Positions 1 through 10,165 are shown, numbered from the stretch's first letter. The stretch is 64,000 nucleotides of DNA from Durusdinium trenchii (GCA_963970005.1 CAXAMN010015125.1:13928-77927), one strand, 5' to 3'. Made by a program: numbers and translations. Notes: generated by a model not told the origin, from the letters alone.

Positions 1-2340
1 GGTTTGAAGAAAATTCTCCTTGTATAAAAATACCTGTGAGTCATCACGGGGAGTGCGGGTAGTTGGCGTGAGCGACGTTCTTGCCGTTGGGGAAGCTGAG
101 CTCTGTTCCGGCAATACGAAATAGGCTCGCAGGAAATTCGCGTTGTGTCAAAATACCAGCGCATGGGCTTCTTTTTAGAGAAGCCAGGGCAGTCAGTCTC
201 CTCCTGTTTGGAGGATGCTTGGACGCCCTATGTCCCAGCCCCTACGCAAACCTCTGTTCTGGCAGGCTTTGTTTGTTTGTCTGTGTGTGGTTTACAAGAC
301 AGCTGCATTCCACAGTCACATGAAAAAGCACAAGGAAAAGCACATTCGCTCCTTTTTTCTTTCCGCTCGGAGTCGTTCCGCCGTTGCTGTCGAAGTGGGG
401 TAGCCCGAAACAGGATCGAGGTCTGGTTTTGTTCTGGCGATACGAAATAGGCTGGAACGAAAGGTTCACTGTCGCCAGATACCTGCGAGTCATCGCCGGG
501 GGTGTGGGTAGCTGGCATGAGCGACGCTCTAGCCACAGGCGAAGCTGAGCTCTGGGTTTCTTCTGGGGATACGAAACAGGTTCGAACAAAATTCTCATTG
601 TATAAAGATACCTGTGAGTCATCACGGGGAGTGCGGGCAGCTGGCGGGAGCGACGCTCTTGCCGTTGGCGAAGCTGGGCTCTGTTCTGGTCGTACGAAAT
701 ATCGACGTGAAAAACATATTGTTTTCTCCGACAGTTGTTGTAAGGTTAGTAAGTGTGTTCCTCCTATCTGGGGGTTTGTTTTGAGCCAGCTGCGTATAGT
801 GGAACAAGAGATGTGTTGCTCCCAGACCATCTCCCACCATGTGTATGTATGATTGGCTTGCATTATATACAGACATATTCACTTCACACTCAAGTCATTA
901 CTTGCAACGCATCAATAGCTGTGTTCGTTATTACATAATTATAGCAGTATACGGAAAAACTTGCAAAACAGTGATAGCGGTGTTCACGGGGTCTTAGACG
1001 CGTCGCTATTGTCGTGAGTGTACACGAGTGGCCTCCCCTACCGTAGAGCCCTCACCACTCGCTTTCTGCGACACTACCCCGGGTACCCATGGGAAGCAAT
1101 GCCACAGAATACTACTTTGGTGAGTGCCCCAGGCCTGCTATCACACCCGGCCAGCGGTGTGGTTCCTTCGAGGGAGCTGGGTATGGTAGAAAATAGATTT
1201 AGTTTAGTGCTAAAAATTGCTATAATGTAAAACGTGTGCTTCACACTTGCGCATCCGTGCTGGTCGCTTAGTAGACGTGCTTTGCCGCGCACGGCTATTG
1301 CGTATTAGAGCTCGACGTCATAGTAAGTCGTCATAGTTAGTCGTCATAGTTAGTCGTCGTATCATGCCAATGGGAGTATATAAATGTAACATCACGCTAA
1401 GAGTGTGTATGAAAAACCAAACCCCGGGCCAGGCCCCCAAGCCCAATGTCCATGTCCAGCTAGATCGAAGCCCCAGCAAGTTGATCATTTATGCTTCACT
1501 CGTGTTGACGTGCAAGAAATACATCAAAATGTGTTGGCGATGCAAGAAATACACGCAAGCGCGCATCACAAGACAGCGGCACTCCACACTCACATGAAAA
1601 AGCACAAGGAAAAGCACATTCGCTCCTTTTTTTTCTTTCCTGAGTCGTTCAGCCGTTGCTGTCGAAGTGGGGTAGCACGAAACAGGATTGAGCTCAGGTT
1701 TTCTGCTGGCGATACGAAATAGGCTGGAACGAAAGTCTCACTGTAGCCGGATGAGCGACGCTCTGGCCACAGACGAAGCGGAGCTCTGGGTTTCTTCCGG
1801 GGATACGACACAGGTTGGACGAAAATTCTCACTGTATAAAGATACCTGTGAGTCATCACAGGGAGTGCGGGTAGTTGGCGTGAGCGACGCTCTTGCCACA
1901 GGCGAAGCTGAGCTCTGGGTTTCTTCTGGGGATACGAAACAGGGCGAAACAGGTTCGAACAAAATTCTCGTTGTATAAAGATACCTGTGACTGATCACAG
2001 GGAGTGCGGGTAGCTGGCGTGAGCGACGCTCTTGCCGTTGGCGAAGCTGAGCTCTGTTCCAGCGATACGAAATAGACTCGCAGGAAATTCGCATTGTATC
2101 AAAATACCTGCGAGTCATTACAGGGTTGTGGGTAGCTGGCGTGAGCGACGCTCTTGCCACTGGCGAAGCGGAGCTCTCTTCTGGCAATACGAAACAGGTT
2201 GAAGGAAAATTTGCATTGTGTCAAAATAATTGCAAGGCGTCACCGGGTTGTGGGTAGCTGGCATGGACGACGCTCTGGCCACTAGCTCACAGCTTTTGTT
2301 TGGCAAAACTCTGCGTCGAGATCTCTGACACTGCAAGGGC
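1..2340. repeat. Tandem ~118-141 bp repeats with GAGCG-A-CGCTC palindromic core
   Basis: Repeat units carry GAGCGACGCTC followed by a block like TTGCCACTGGCGAAGCTGAG, then GATACGAAACAGG, a TATAAAGATACCTG stretch and GAGTCATCAC. The core recurs near 70, 519, 650, 1748, 1880, 2021, 2139 and, degraded, 2267; most intervals are 118-141 bp. A longer block is also duplicated (about 291-465 and 1560-1740). The ORFs here (up to 211 aa) are translations of the repeat and are not called as genes. The interval 840-1560 lacks the repeat and I see no gene in it. Confidence 0.85.
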
Positions 2341-2344
2341 GTGC

Positions 2345-2362
2345 AATGCCCGAGTGGGCATT
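2345..2362. other. Stem-loop at the 3' side of the Helitron-like element
   Basis: AATGCCC, loop GAGT, GGGCATT: a perfect 7 bp stem about 100 bp beyond the last zinc-ribbon codon. Helitrons carry a short hairpin near the 3' end, so the position is suggestive. The nearest CTAG (a possible CTRR terminus on the minus strand) is about 60 bp further on, well beyond the usual ~10-15 bp. Treat as a candidate terminus only. Confidence 0.3.
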
Positions 2363-2463
2363 AGGGCTGGAGGTCGGAAATGAGGGTCATGAAACTGTTT
2401 CAAAGTACGGCACTTGTTCTTCGAGGATTCCGGGAGGGACAAGTCCTGTCAGGCAGGTTTTTC

Positions 2464-3351
2464 CTACGAATTCATGCGTCTTTTTTTGGGTACGGCTCCA
2501 AGTTGCGTGTCATGAGGTGGAGCAGCTGCGTTTGTGGTCTGACAGTTTTGGCATACCCAAGTTGGCAGGTGTCGAATGTGGTACTGGCTATTCGTCTGGG
2601 ATGGGCGTTCGGCGCCACACCCTGCACTGCATGGTGGGAAGGCACAGGCTAGGCATTGAGCGTCAGCTCTGGCTCGTGCACCTAAGGGCTTGCCACAAGT
2701 GGAGCAGCACTTGTTTGCGCAGCCCTCGCATGTCCATTGTGGCTGGACCTTGGCATGGTACCCTTTTTCCTGCGGCCGAGGGCGGCCACACTTGTCACAT
2801 GGTGGATAGGCACAAGCTTGACACCATGTGTCGGCTGTTGCCTTTCCGTGCATGGCTCGGCCACACTGACTGCACGCTTTTGGGAGACACTTTGCACAGG
2901 TCCACTCAGGCATGTTTTTCACATGGTAAGCACGGTCATCTGGGCGGGCTGCCCCACAGGCTGGACAAGGTGGGTAACCATCCCGACAGGTGTCACAGGC
3001 CCACTCTGGTCTGTTTTGGGCATGGTACTCGAGCTTTTTCTTGGGACGAGGCTGGCCACAACCACGACTGCAAGGTGGAAACGCACAGGTCACACACCAG
3101 CCCTGGTACTTTCCGGGGATGGCCTCGCACTGAGGCATTTTTTGGTAAGACATTTTTGACAAGTCCATTCTGGCTTGCGTTTGGCATGGTATTTGCCATT
3201 CTGGGGCCGTTTTTCCGTCCCGCACCCATCGCAGTTGGGGTATGCGCAATCCAAGCACCAGGCTCCAAGCGTTGCAGCGGCTTTGACGGGTTGGGAGCAC
3301 TGGGGACAAGTCTTTGGAGCTCGTTCGCGCTTGCCTTGGCAAGCCCGACAC
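2464..3351 (-). CDS. C-terminal zinc-ribbon array of the Helitron-like polyprotein
   Basis: The frame carries four near-regular modules of the form C-x2-C ... RP ... YH-x4-P-x-W-x-C-x2-C: YHAQNRPEWACDTC, YHVKNMPEWTCAKC, YHAKVQPQWTCEGC and YHIRHLPTWVCQNC. The spacing and paired cysteines predict zinc binding, so nucleic-acid or protein contact is likely but not shown. It continues, in a different frame, the module at the end of the 3090-4049 piece, so a frameshift lies near 3090-3180. The first ~75 residues (3351 to about 3130) are probably out of frame with the true protein. A plus-strand ORF over the same region (2346-3446) is a shadow. Confidence 0.7.
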   Translation of the reverse strand: MSGLPRQARTSSKDLSPVLPTRQSRCNAWSLVLGLRIPQLRWVRDGKTAPEWQIPCQTQARMDLSKMSYQKMPQCEAIPGKYQGWCVTCAFPPCSRGCGQPRPKKKLEYHAQNRPEWACDTCRDGYPPCPACGAARPDDRAYHVKNMPEWTCAKCLPKACSQCGRAMHGKATADTWCQACAYPPCDKCGRPRPQEKGYHAKVQPQWTCEGCANKCCSTCGKPLGARARADAQCLACAFPPCSAGCGAERPSQTNSQYHIRHLPTWVCQNCQTTNAAAPPHDTQLGAVPKKRRMNS

Positions 3352-4049
3352 ACACCTGCATTGGTTTGAGAGCAGTAGTTGCGCAGGTGGGTTATACTAA
3401 TGGCCTTATCGCGCTGGGCGCAGAGGCCTTGCTTGGCTGTGGCTGAAGGCGTCTTCGCAACACAGGTCTTGCAGCGGGCACGCCGCGCATCGTTGGTAGC
3501 TTTTTTGCGACGAATTTCTTCCGGACTAAACTGGTGTAGGGTTTTAGTGGGTATTTTTTTTCCCTTGTCACAGCTGGCACACGACAGACGCACTGTGGAG
3601 AGGCAGTGGCGACAAAAGCCGGGCGTTGTGGAGGGACCGTGTTTTCCTCTGCAATGCGCACATGCATCTGGTGCATCTGTTGGTGTTGGAGGCTGCTTTC
3701 CTGACTCGGGGCTTCGGCGCTGCGGGCAAAGACGGTCCATTCCTTGTTCCAAAATTTTATACCATGCTTCCCGGTCCCAGACGGTGACGAAGTCTCGAAG
3801 AGGTAGAAGTCTGTCTGGCATATTGCTGCGAGGGCTGCAGTTTCGGCAATAGAGCATGACGTCGGGCTGACGTCTTCGCTTGGGCGCATCTTTTTCAAAC
3901 CGAGCTTTGGCTTGCGCTAAGGAGAGCTTCTTGCGGTGGAACTCCAAATACGTATGTGGACCAGTGAGCTCTCCGTTTTGAAAAAGGTTGGGGGAAAAGG
4001 CGTGGGTCACACAAACGTCTTCGCACCGTTTGACTCTTGAGAGGCACAT
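3090..4049 (-). CDS. Helicase motif VI end plus zinc-ribbon start (Helitron-like polyprotein)
   Basis: The first residues, MCLSRVKRCEDV, match the last conserved motif of Pif1/RecD-type helicases (usually Y-V-x-L-S-R-V). This is followed by a lysine-rich linker (FHRKKLSLAQAKARFEKDAPKRRR) and then Cys pairs (CRNC, CAHC, CRHC, CASC, CKTC, CRAC, CPQC, CLDC). The first full YH-x4-P-x-W-x-C-x2-C module is YHAKRKPEWTCQKC. It overlaps the preceding helicase piece (3895-5478) in another frame, so the junction is a frameshift within about 3895-4049. The product would be the C-terminal third of the Rep/helicase protein. Confidence 0.7.
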   Translation of the reverse strand: MCLSRVKRCEDVCVTHAFSPNLFQNGELTGPHTYLEFHRKKLSLAQAKARFEKDAPKRRRQPDVMLYCRNCSPRSNMPDRLLPLRDFVTVWDREAWYKILEQGMDRLCPQRRSPESGKQPPTPTDAPDACAHCRGKHGPSTTPGFCRHCLSTVRLSCASCDKGKKIPTKTLHQFSPEEIRRKKATNDARRARCKTCVAKTPSATAKQGLCAQRDKAISITHLRNYCSQTNAGVCRACQGKRERAPKTCPQCSQPVKAAATLGAWCLDCAYPNCDGCGTEKRPQNGKYHAKRKPEWTCQKCLTKKCLSARPSPESTRAGV

Positions 4050-5478
4050 GTATGCGCTGAGTTAGTTGCGCATCCCGTGACGGGGCGGTGTCCCAAAAAC
4101 CCAGGGTGCATGCTTCCAACGTAGCACCCATGAAGGAATGCGCTGTTCCGGAATAGTCGGATGCCACTGGAAACCCTCTGCGGGCGATGGTCGCACGGCC
4201 CCCTGGCTGAAGGGTCCACTGCTGGACCGTAGGTTTGATGCACGCGACGCCAGGTGGCAGGGCTGGGTGTAGTTGCCACGTCGAACCCGGAATCTGGACG
4301 TAGAGCGCCAAGGGTAGTTTTTCCAGGACCAGTTCTGCACCGGGTGTCGTGCGGGAGAGACGTGCAATGTCAAGTTCGTGCAAGGTCCAACTGTATAGGG
4401 TGCCACGGGTATTTTTGAAGAGTCCAAACGGTTTTAGTTCTGGTAAGGTTTGGGTGATACGTATAGGCATGTTAGGCAACAAGGGCAAGATTCCGACAAT
4501 CCCACCGGTGGCTTGGTCGTGCCGCTGCAGCCAGTTGCTTTTCCGAGCTTGCAACTCAGCCGGTGCATCGGTGTCCAAGTGGAAAAGAGGGGTGTCGGCG
4601 GCGATCACCCAAAGGATGGTTTGCTGTTGGCTAACTGCTACTTCCCGAGCTCGGAGATTAGTGGCTATGTATTTGGCAGCCTTGAGACCGTGGATGAATG
4701 GTTGCGCCGCAAACTTCGCGGACTTTGGATCCCGACCTAGCAGGCACCTGCGTCGTCTTTCGATTCGGCACTGGGGACATTCTTGTTCTAAGCGAGCTTC
4801 CCAAGGTAGATCAGGGGTAGTTGCCCACGCAAGGGGGAGGGTCTGGCAGGCAGCCGTGCCGCAGAGGCAAGCTTTGGTGTCGAAGTCCCACGCTCGGTAC
4901 CGGGTCGGAAACCCATGGAGAAAGCACCATACATCCTGCGACATGGCACTGTGGCGTGCTTGTTTCAAGACTAGGCTTAGCCAGGGGTCCACGCAACGTT
5001 GCTCGGTGGTCAACTCGAAGAGTGCGTGGAGACCGGATTCAGTCCGTGACCACAAAACCTTTTGGAGGCTGGCCACCTGGCAGGAAGCGCCCCCGGCGAA
5101 GGGGTTTTGGAAAATGGCGGTGGCTTTCACAGGTGGAAACTGCCAGAGATCGCCTGTCAGGATGAGGTTGAGGCCGCCGAACGGTCGCGCCTCGCCTTTG
5201 CCATTGTTCTTCCAAGTGCCTTTTGTTCGGGTGGCTTGTGGGCGACCTTTTTTTCGAGGGTGGCTAGGACTTCGAGGCCGACTGTGGAGATTTCGTCTAG
5301 CACGAGCCAGCGCAACCGTTGGTACTGGACGAATTGGTCGGGCCCCCGCTCTCGTTCGCCGCCTTGGCCTTTGGCTTTGATGCGGATGTTCGCGAACGCA
5401 TGGAGCGTCATGCCCTGAATGAGCGCGGCCTGGGTATTTTGAGGGGCTAGATAGACGAATTCCGTCTGGAGGTGCCAC
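3895..5478 (-). CDS. Pif1-type helicase, central and C-terminal part
   Basis: The authentic part starts near residue 85, where PFGGLNLILTGDLWQFPPV matches helicase motif III (GD-x-x-Q-PPV) of the Pif1 family. The following residues (KATAIFQNPF ... LFELTTEQR) fit the region after motif III. Near the C-terminus, YSGTAHSFMGATLEACTLGF resembles the motif V region, in which Pif1 proteins test for an origin of transfer. Residues before about 85 are in a frame unlike the upstream piece (5157-7916), so a frameshift lies near 5220. Motif VI is in the next piece, in a third frame. No complete helicase can be read from this copy without frame changes. Confidence 0.75.
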   Translation of the reverse strand: MAPPDGIRLSSPSKYPGRAHSGHDAPCVREHPHQSQRPRRRTRAGARPIRPVPTVALARARRNLHSRPRSPSHPRKKGRPQATRTKGTWKNNGKGEARPFGGLNLILTGDLWQFPPVKATAIFQNPFAGGASCQVASLQKVLWSRTESGLHALFELTTEQRCVDPWLSLVLKQARHSAMSQDVWCFLHGFPTRYRAWDFDTKACLCGTAACQTLPLAWATTPDLPWEARLEQECPQCRIERRRRCLLGRDPKSAKFAAQPFIHGLKAAKYIATNLRAREVAVSQQQTILWVIAADTPLFHLDTDAPAELQARKSNWLQRHDQATGGIVGILPLLPNMPIRITQTLPELKPFGLFKNTRGTLYSWTLHELDIARLSRTTPGAELVLEKLPLALYVQIPGSTWQLHPALPPGVACIKPTVQQWTLQPGGRATIARRGFPVASDYSGTAHSFMGATLEACTLGFWDTAPSRDAQLTQRIHVPLKSQTVRRRLCDPRLFPQPFSKRRAHWSTYVFGVPPQEALLSASQSSV

Positions 5479-7916
5479 CCGCAGAGCTCCTCAAAGAATC
5501 GTCGGAGCCACTTCAACGTTTGACTCTTGCCTGCGCCGGGGACTCCATGGCAAATTCCTCTCCAGGGTTCACTCTTGCCGATCCGCTGGGTCTGTTCTTC
5601 GGTGGTTTCTGTTAAGCAGCGGTTTATGATGGCCTGCAGGAACTGTGTCTGTTCGGGCGTGGGCACGGGCCCTGTCTCCGCCTGTTGCAAACTGCGGAGC
5701 CAGTCGGCAGCGGCTGTCTCGTTCAGATTCCCATAGATCCATCGCACGGCTGGCGGCCGCTCCGCCGCAGCCGCGCGACGCGCTGCTTCGGCGGTGTCGG
5801 ACGGCGGGAGTTCGGGTATGCCAGGGCTCACTTTCCAAGCAATCTGCTGAGCTGATGTCTGAGTCCCCCAGGTTGCTAGAATTTGTTGCACAGCGGGATT
5901 GCTGCGTTTAGAGTACTCGAAACCAATGCCTTGGGTTAACTTTTGGACAGTGGCCACATCGACCCAAGACGTGTCAACTTCCGGGTGGGGGTGGTCTACG
6001 GGGGCTTCTACTGGGTCCGTTTCTTCTGGGGAGCACTCGGCCGCGGCCAAAAAATTTTGGATCGTTCGTTTTGCATGGTGCGACACGATATGGGAGTGAA
6101 TGTATTCTCTCCATGAGGTCTGATGGTTTCGCACACCGGGAGAAATTTTAGTGTGAAAACGGTGGGTGGGCCTATTGGCGGTTCGAGCTTCAAAGGACAG
6201 ATCCAAAGCTGTTATGTGTGGCACACGCAAGCTCACGGCATTGGCGTCCAAAGTCCAAGGGCGAAGATACACATTCAGTAGCCGCGCCTGGTCCTCTTTC
6301 GACATGTCCGGACGAGGCAGTGGGCAGACCGTTGGATAGGGAACTAAGGCCTCGGAATGTCGTTCTAGATAGTACTCGGCTGCAGCTGCGAGGAATGGTT
6401 GTTCTGGCAGCCGTAGGATCGTTTCTGCTTGAGAAGTCGGTAATTTTTCTTTCCAGCAGTAGCCGCGTCCAAACTGCCACCCATCTTCGGGTATGGATGT
6501 GGGGTCATGGTCTGGCATCCACTCGCTTAAGCACTCAGCGGAAACAGGCCCTTCGTTGGGCGGCGGCCGCAGTTTTTTCAAGGTCCACCATTTTACAAAT
6601 TCCCAGGGTGACAGATAATACACACGGGTATCTTGTCCACGCCAGCCGTAAACTTCCGACAGCTTAATCTCCGTGGTCGTGTATCCGGCTGGTTTGACTT
6701 TGTAGCGAATTTCGTTGCGTCCGTCGAGGTAGGTCAACCACTCTGCGCCGACGAACGGCACGACCGGGAAAGAGCGGATACACTCTGCGGCTGTGGGATC
6801 TTGGCTGTCGCCGAAACCGGCTAACATGAACTCTTCGGTGATTGGTCGGACGGAACATCGAAATTCGAGGTCGCCAAACACGCGACTGGCCACCTTGCGA
6901 TAGTGGGTCCCGGTCGGATCTTTGCCAGCGTTGGTGTGGAGAAAATGCAATTGCTTGGCGGCTTGCTGGAGTTCTTTCCGTCCGACTGGTTGTGGCTTTT
7001 GCAAGTACCCTGTAAAGTAGCGGGTGGCGCGTCGTGCCGCTTGCTGCATCAACCGTTGCAGCTTTCCCGCGGTGGTCTGCTGGAGGCAGTTCCGTTGACA
7101 CTCGGGGTCATGTGTCGCCGGACAAAGTGGCACCCGATAGTTCACGGCGGTGTGGGAGTTTCCGAAAAGCCACACGGAAAAGGCGGTCATGGTCCCCGAC
7201 AACCAGGCGTCCTCTCGAGCCCCCAACCATAACCCTAAGGCATTGCGACGCCCCTTTGTGCTCACCTGAAAGCGGCGAGCGTTCCCCCGGCAGATCACGC
7301 GGGATAGCACGTTAGTCTTCTTAGGGAAACCGTGCTTACATTTATTAGGGGCCCCTTTTTTTTTGCATCCGGCTAGAGGGGCCCGAGCTTTGAGGGAAGG
7401 GTTCCATGGATGCCAGTGACACTGCTGGGCGGAAAATCTTGCTTGAGCTGCTTTCTTGTAAGCGTGGATGAAACATCGGGCTTCCTGTGTCACTACTTCG
7501 GGCGAGCGGGTCTCTAGCCAAGGACTCTCGGCAGTTGAGGTTCGAAGGAAACCTGGCCACTGGCCCAAAAGATTGTGAGTAGCTTTGCTGAAGTTGTCTT
7601 GCCATTCTCTTTCGAAGTAGGATGCTTGCTCCACGTGGTCGGCTGGATGGGGATGCTGTTCAGTGTGAATCCATTCCTGGAAGCGCTGCAACGCTCCAAA
7701 GTCGATGTGCTTGTCTTCGATTTTTTGGAGCAGGCAGCTCAATGGTTCCTGCCAAATGCTTTCTGCATACACATTACAATGGAAATGGGGTGTGGCATTA
7801 GCCTGATACTCGATGGCGCCACAAATGGCGCGGACGAACCCCAAAACCCCACCAGTGGGATGTGTGCTGTAACCCTGTGGATCTCGACAATCACAAGTGG
7901 GGCAACGAAAGCACAT
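5157..7916 (-). CDS. Y2 HUH Rep and N-terminal Pif1-type helicase
   Basis: This is the longest open piece (919 codons). The HUH nuclease motif is HFH at residues 44-46 (ATPHFHCNVY), preceded by GGVLGFVRAICGAIEYQ. The two catalytic tyrosines of Helitron Reps (Y-x3-Y) fit Y300 and Y304 in RYFTGYLQKPQP. The helicase follows: Walker A GVPGAGKS at about 791-798, VYLAPQNTQA and TLHAFANI (motif Ia), and Walker B LVLDEIS at about 871-877. Expected activity is single-strand nicking/joining plus DNA unwinding for rolling-circle transposition. The Rep N-terminus (RMCFRCPTC) should continue from the upstream piece at 8005-9132, in another frame. The residues after about 900 are out of frame, because helicase motif III is found in the next piece. 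Confidence 0.8.
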   Translation of the reverse strand: MCFRCPTCDCRDPQGYSTHPTGGVLGFVRAICGAIEYQANATPHFHCNVYAESIWQEPLSCLLQKIEDKHIDFGALQRFQEWIHTEQHPHPADHVEQASYFEREWQDNFSKATHNLLGQWPGFLRTSTAESPWLETRSPEVVTQEARCFIHAYKKAAQARFSAQQCHWHPWNPSLKARAPLAGCKKKGAPNKCKHGFPKKTNVLSRVICRGNARRFQVSTKGRRNALGLWLGAREDAWLSGTMTAFSVWLFGNSHTAVNYRVPLCPATHDPECQRNCLQQTTAGKLQRLMQQAARRATRYFTGYLQKPQPVGRKELQQAAKQLHFLHTNAGKDPTGTHYRKVASRVFGDLEFRCSVRPITEEFMLAGFGDSQDPTAAECIRSFPVVPFVGAEWLTYLDGRNEIRYKVKPAGYTTTEIKLSEVYGWRGQDTRVYYLSPWEFVKWWTLKKLRPPPNEGPVSAECLSEWMPDHDPTSIPEDGWQFGRGYCWKEKLPTSQAETILRLPEQPFLAAAAEYYLERHSEALVPYPTVCPLPRPDMSKEDQARLLNVYLRPWTLDANAVSLRVPHITALDLSFEARTANRPTHRFHTKISPGVRNHQTSWREYIHSHIVSHHAKRTIQNFLAAAECSPEETDPVEAPVDHPHPEVDTSWVDVATVQKLTQGIGFEYSKRSNPAVQQILATWGTQTSAQQIAWKVSPGIPELPPSDTAEAARRAAAAERPPAVRWIYGNLNETAAADWLRSLQQAETGPVPTPEQTQFLQAIINRCLTETTEEQTQRIGKSEPWRGICHGVPGAGKSQTLKWLRRFFEELCGWHLQTEFVYLAPQNTQAALIQGMTLHAFANIRIKAKGQGGERERGPDQFVQYQRLRWLVLDEISTVGLEVLATLEKKVAHKPPEQKALGRTMAKARRDRSAASTSS

Positions 7917-8004
7917 TCGGATGCCGAGCAGCTATACAAAAATGAAACGCACCATGGTTTGGAAACTAAGGACTACAGCCCAAGGATCTCGAGCTGTAAT
8001 TTCT

Positions 8005-9132
8005 CTATCCAGGGATTTCGATCTCCGTTCCATGGCTTTCCCGCACGGGTGGATTGAAGCTTTCCGGGCAAGCGCTGCGGCCCGGGTCCGCTGCGCGATA
8101 GCGTGACAGTTTCAAGGATAGTGCATTGTGTCTCATGGTTGGCGAGATGGTGATGAACAAAGGTTCTCCAAATTCGACCCTTGCTCCGAACAAGTACCTA
8201 CCAATACGACGTCGCACTTCAATGGTTCCAGGCATCGTGCGCTGCATGGATCGCACATCTTGCAACAGTTGGTTTTCGGGTCCGGTGAGGCCCTTAGCAA
8301 AGAACAATTTGCGTGTGTCATACTGAATTGGTCGTTCGCGACCGTCTGCGGAGACATACTTTCCGCGTCGCAATTTGTGGTACAGTCCTTCGGCTGCACG
8401 CACCCATTCGAAGACTGGCACGGGTTCGATCTGTTTGCGATGGGAGTTCCATCTTCGCCAGAGAGCACCCCCGCACACAGCAGCCCACTTTGAAGTGATG
8501 CGACGGAGACCGGGTACTAGGTCCCATGAGTTGCGAATGGAGCTCTCCACTCGACCGGTAATGTGTTTAAGGTGTTGCATGGGCCCCAGGACAGGTGCGT
8601 CTGCAACCCGGCGAAACTTGGGTTTCTGTGGGTAGTCTGGTCCGCTTGCCGGGGCGGGCAAACTGAACGGAAAGGCCCAGTGAAGAAAATCGGTGCGCCA
8701 TTGGTCCCAAAAGTCTGTGCCAGTTTGGACCCCTAACTCATGGGTGGTGGTGGCGAGGTTGTTGACAAGGGCAACCTCTGGATCCCCTACGTCCGTGCTA
8801 GCATAATCGGCACTCAACACAGAGGGTCTCATTTTACCACTAAAGGCTTCTCCCTCTAAGTTGCAACTTATGTTGAGCTCGGGTGTGGCATGCTTGGATG
8901 GTAATTGGGGTGCAAAAGGTGCTTCTGGGCGGACCGCAGTCAGAGGCTCTGCGTGGGCCCTCTTTTGCGCACTTGAGCGACGCTCTGTGGCGGAGAGCGT
9001 GACGGCGACACTGCCAGCTGTCGCCGCGGGGGCCGAGCGACGCTCTGCTGCGGTTGCAGTCACCTCAGGCTGTGTCGCTCTGGGCGGATCTGTGCTGGAA
9101 TTCGTGCGGTCCAAAGTGGCTGGGTCGAGCAA
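8005..9132 (-). CDS. Helitron-like N-terminal Rep domain piece
   Basis: The C-terminal half has the opening motif of Helitron-like Rep domains: GEPLFITISPTMRHNALSL followed by KLSRYRAADP (usually F-x-T-x-S-P-x-x-R-H). Upstream, KYVSADGRERPIQYDTRKLF and QLLQDVRSMQRTMPGTIEVR fit the Rep N-terminal region. The first ~60 residues contain copies of the GAGCGACGCTC repeat, read as repeated ERRS motifs (TAAERRSAP, SATERRSSA). The last ~25 residues are probably off-frame, and the true protein continues in the 5157-7916 piece after about 90 bp. This indicates a frame break between 8080 and 7917. Confidence 0.7.
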   Translation of the reverse strand: MLDPATLDRTNSSTDPPRATQPEVTATAAERRSAPAATAGSVAVTLSATERRSSAQKRAHAEPLTAVRPEAPFAPQLPSKHATPELNISCNLEGEAFSGKMRPSVLSADYASTDVGDPEVALVNNLATTTHELGVQTGTDFWDQWRTDFLHWAFPFSLPAPASGPDYPQKPKFRRVADAPVLGPMQHLKHITGRVESSIRNSWDLVPGLRRITSKWAAVCGGALWRRWNSHRKQIEPVPVFEWVRAAEGLYHKLRRGKYVSADGRERPIQYDTRKLFFAKGLTGPENQLLQDVRSMQRTMPGTIEVRRRIGRYLFGARVEFGEPLFITISPTMRHNALSLKLSRYRAADPGRSACPESFNPPVRESHGTEIEIPG

Positions 9133-9142
9133 TGGACAGGTT

Positions 9143-10165
9143 TCATGTTTCCACTCTCTCTGCGATCCGCACTTTGTCTTGGTCGGGGCTGTCTCTGTCT
9201 TGACAGATGGGGTGCCCTAAGTCCACCAGGTGTTGCAAGAGAGCGATAACTACCCAAGGTCGAATTTTGGCTCCCGATACCCACTCCAGTGCTTCATTGT
9301 ATCGCGTGCCCTTAACCGTAATCTTCACAAGTGCTTGCAGTGTAGCGGGCGAATGTGGCAAGGACTCCCACGTCCGATGGCCCTGATGGGTTGGGTCCAA
9401 GGTCGCCATGATGTCTTCCCATGGCATGCTGAAGGAACTGACGTTGCCTCGGATGGCTACGCGGTGCTCTGCCTTGTGGATGTCTTCTTCCAACAAGTGT
9501 CCCCGGTCTTGTTCAAGGTAGAAGCACACGACTGAGGTCCACACGGGACAGGCGGCCGCAGCCTCGACCCAGCGAACTCGATGCCGATACAAGAGCTCTG
9601 TCGGGTATCCCAGCCAGTTGTCGTTCGTCAACGCCTGTGGCACGCCAGGTGCCCGCCTTTGAGTCATGCGCGTCAGGCAAGTGCGACAGAGTGGGACACG
9701 ACACCGCGGGCACAGCGTGCTGGACTGCGGGGTGCACGTCCTGCAGCGAATATCTTCTGGGCAGCACAAAATGTTTGAGCCGTCGGGCAATTGCCGAACC
9801 CACTGCCTGTGCTCCAGGCGCTGTTCGATGGCTGGGCATAGGTGTCGTAGCACCAGTTCGCTCGAAAGCTGTCCTCGGTGAGGCTGGAGTACAAGTCCGA
9901 GACGGTCTGAAATCCAGTTTCTCCGTGGTTGGCGGCCACGTGGATGCGTGCGCAGCATGCGCAAATCAACCCTTCCATGTGTTGCTCTGTGACTTCTCGC
10001 GCCAAGCGGTGAAATGTCCGTCTGTCCGTGCTCCATCCCACCCGTGGTACTTGTTGCTTCTCCGTCAGAGCGGTAGTCGGACAGCAATTCTAGGGCGTGC
10101 CCCCGCAAAGAGAGCCTTGTGCGCGGTGCTGAGATGCGCGCGCAAACAACGCGTGGCATTGCCAC
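9143..10165 (-). CDS. DUF6570-like N-terminal domain of the Helitron-like protein
   Basis: From about residue 140 the protein has paired cysteines (CCPEDIRCRTC, CPRCRVPLCRTC) followed by ALTNDNWLGYPTELLYRH. The latter resembles the 'NGLW-G' segment that precedes Rep in many Helitron proteins (DUF6570 region). It continues WVEAAAACPVWTSVVCFYLE and RGNVSSFSMPWEDIMATL, which also fit that domain. The first ~130 residues (before RQLPDGSNILCC) overlap the frame of the 10065-11324 piece and may be off-frame. A further frame break near 9140 leads into the Rep N-terminal piece. The domain's biochemical role is unknown. Confidence 0.6.
   Translation of the reverse strand: MAMPRVVCARISAPRTRLSLRGHALELLSDYRSDGEATSTTGGMEHGQTDISPLGARSHRATHGRVDLRMLRTHPRGRQPRRNWISDRLGLVLQPHRGQLSSELVLRHLCPAIEQRLEHRQWVRQLPDGSNILCCPEDIRCRTCTPQSSTLCPRCRVPLCRTCLTRMTQRRAPGVPQALTNDNWLGYPTELLYRHRVRWVEAAAACPVWTSVVCFYLEQDRGHLLEEDIHKAEHRVAIRGNVSSFSMPWEDIMATLDPTHQGHRTWESLPHSPATLQALVKITVKGTRYNEALEWVSGAKIRPWVVIALLQHLVDLGHPICQDRDSPDQDKVRIAERVET

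Noticed and set aside
2282..2285. CTAG as the Helitron 3' terminus
   Set aside because: About 60 bp from the hairpin instead of about 10-15; other CT-purine-purine sites are equally possible, so no terminus is called.
2346..3446. 366-codon plus-strand ORF
   Set aside because: It lies opposite the zinc-ribbon modules on the minus strand, whose regular Cys spacing is far more gene-like; the plus ORF is a shadow.
4349..5380. 343-codon plus-strand ORF
   Set aside because: Antisense to helicase motif III and flanking helicase sequence; no domain of its own.
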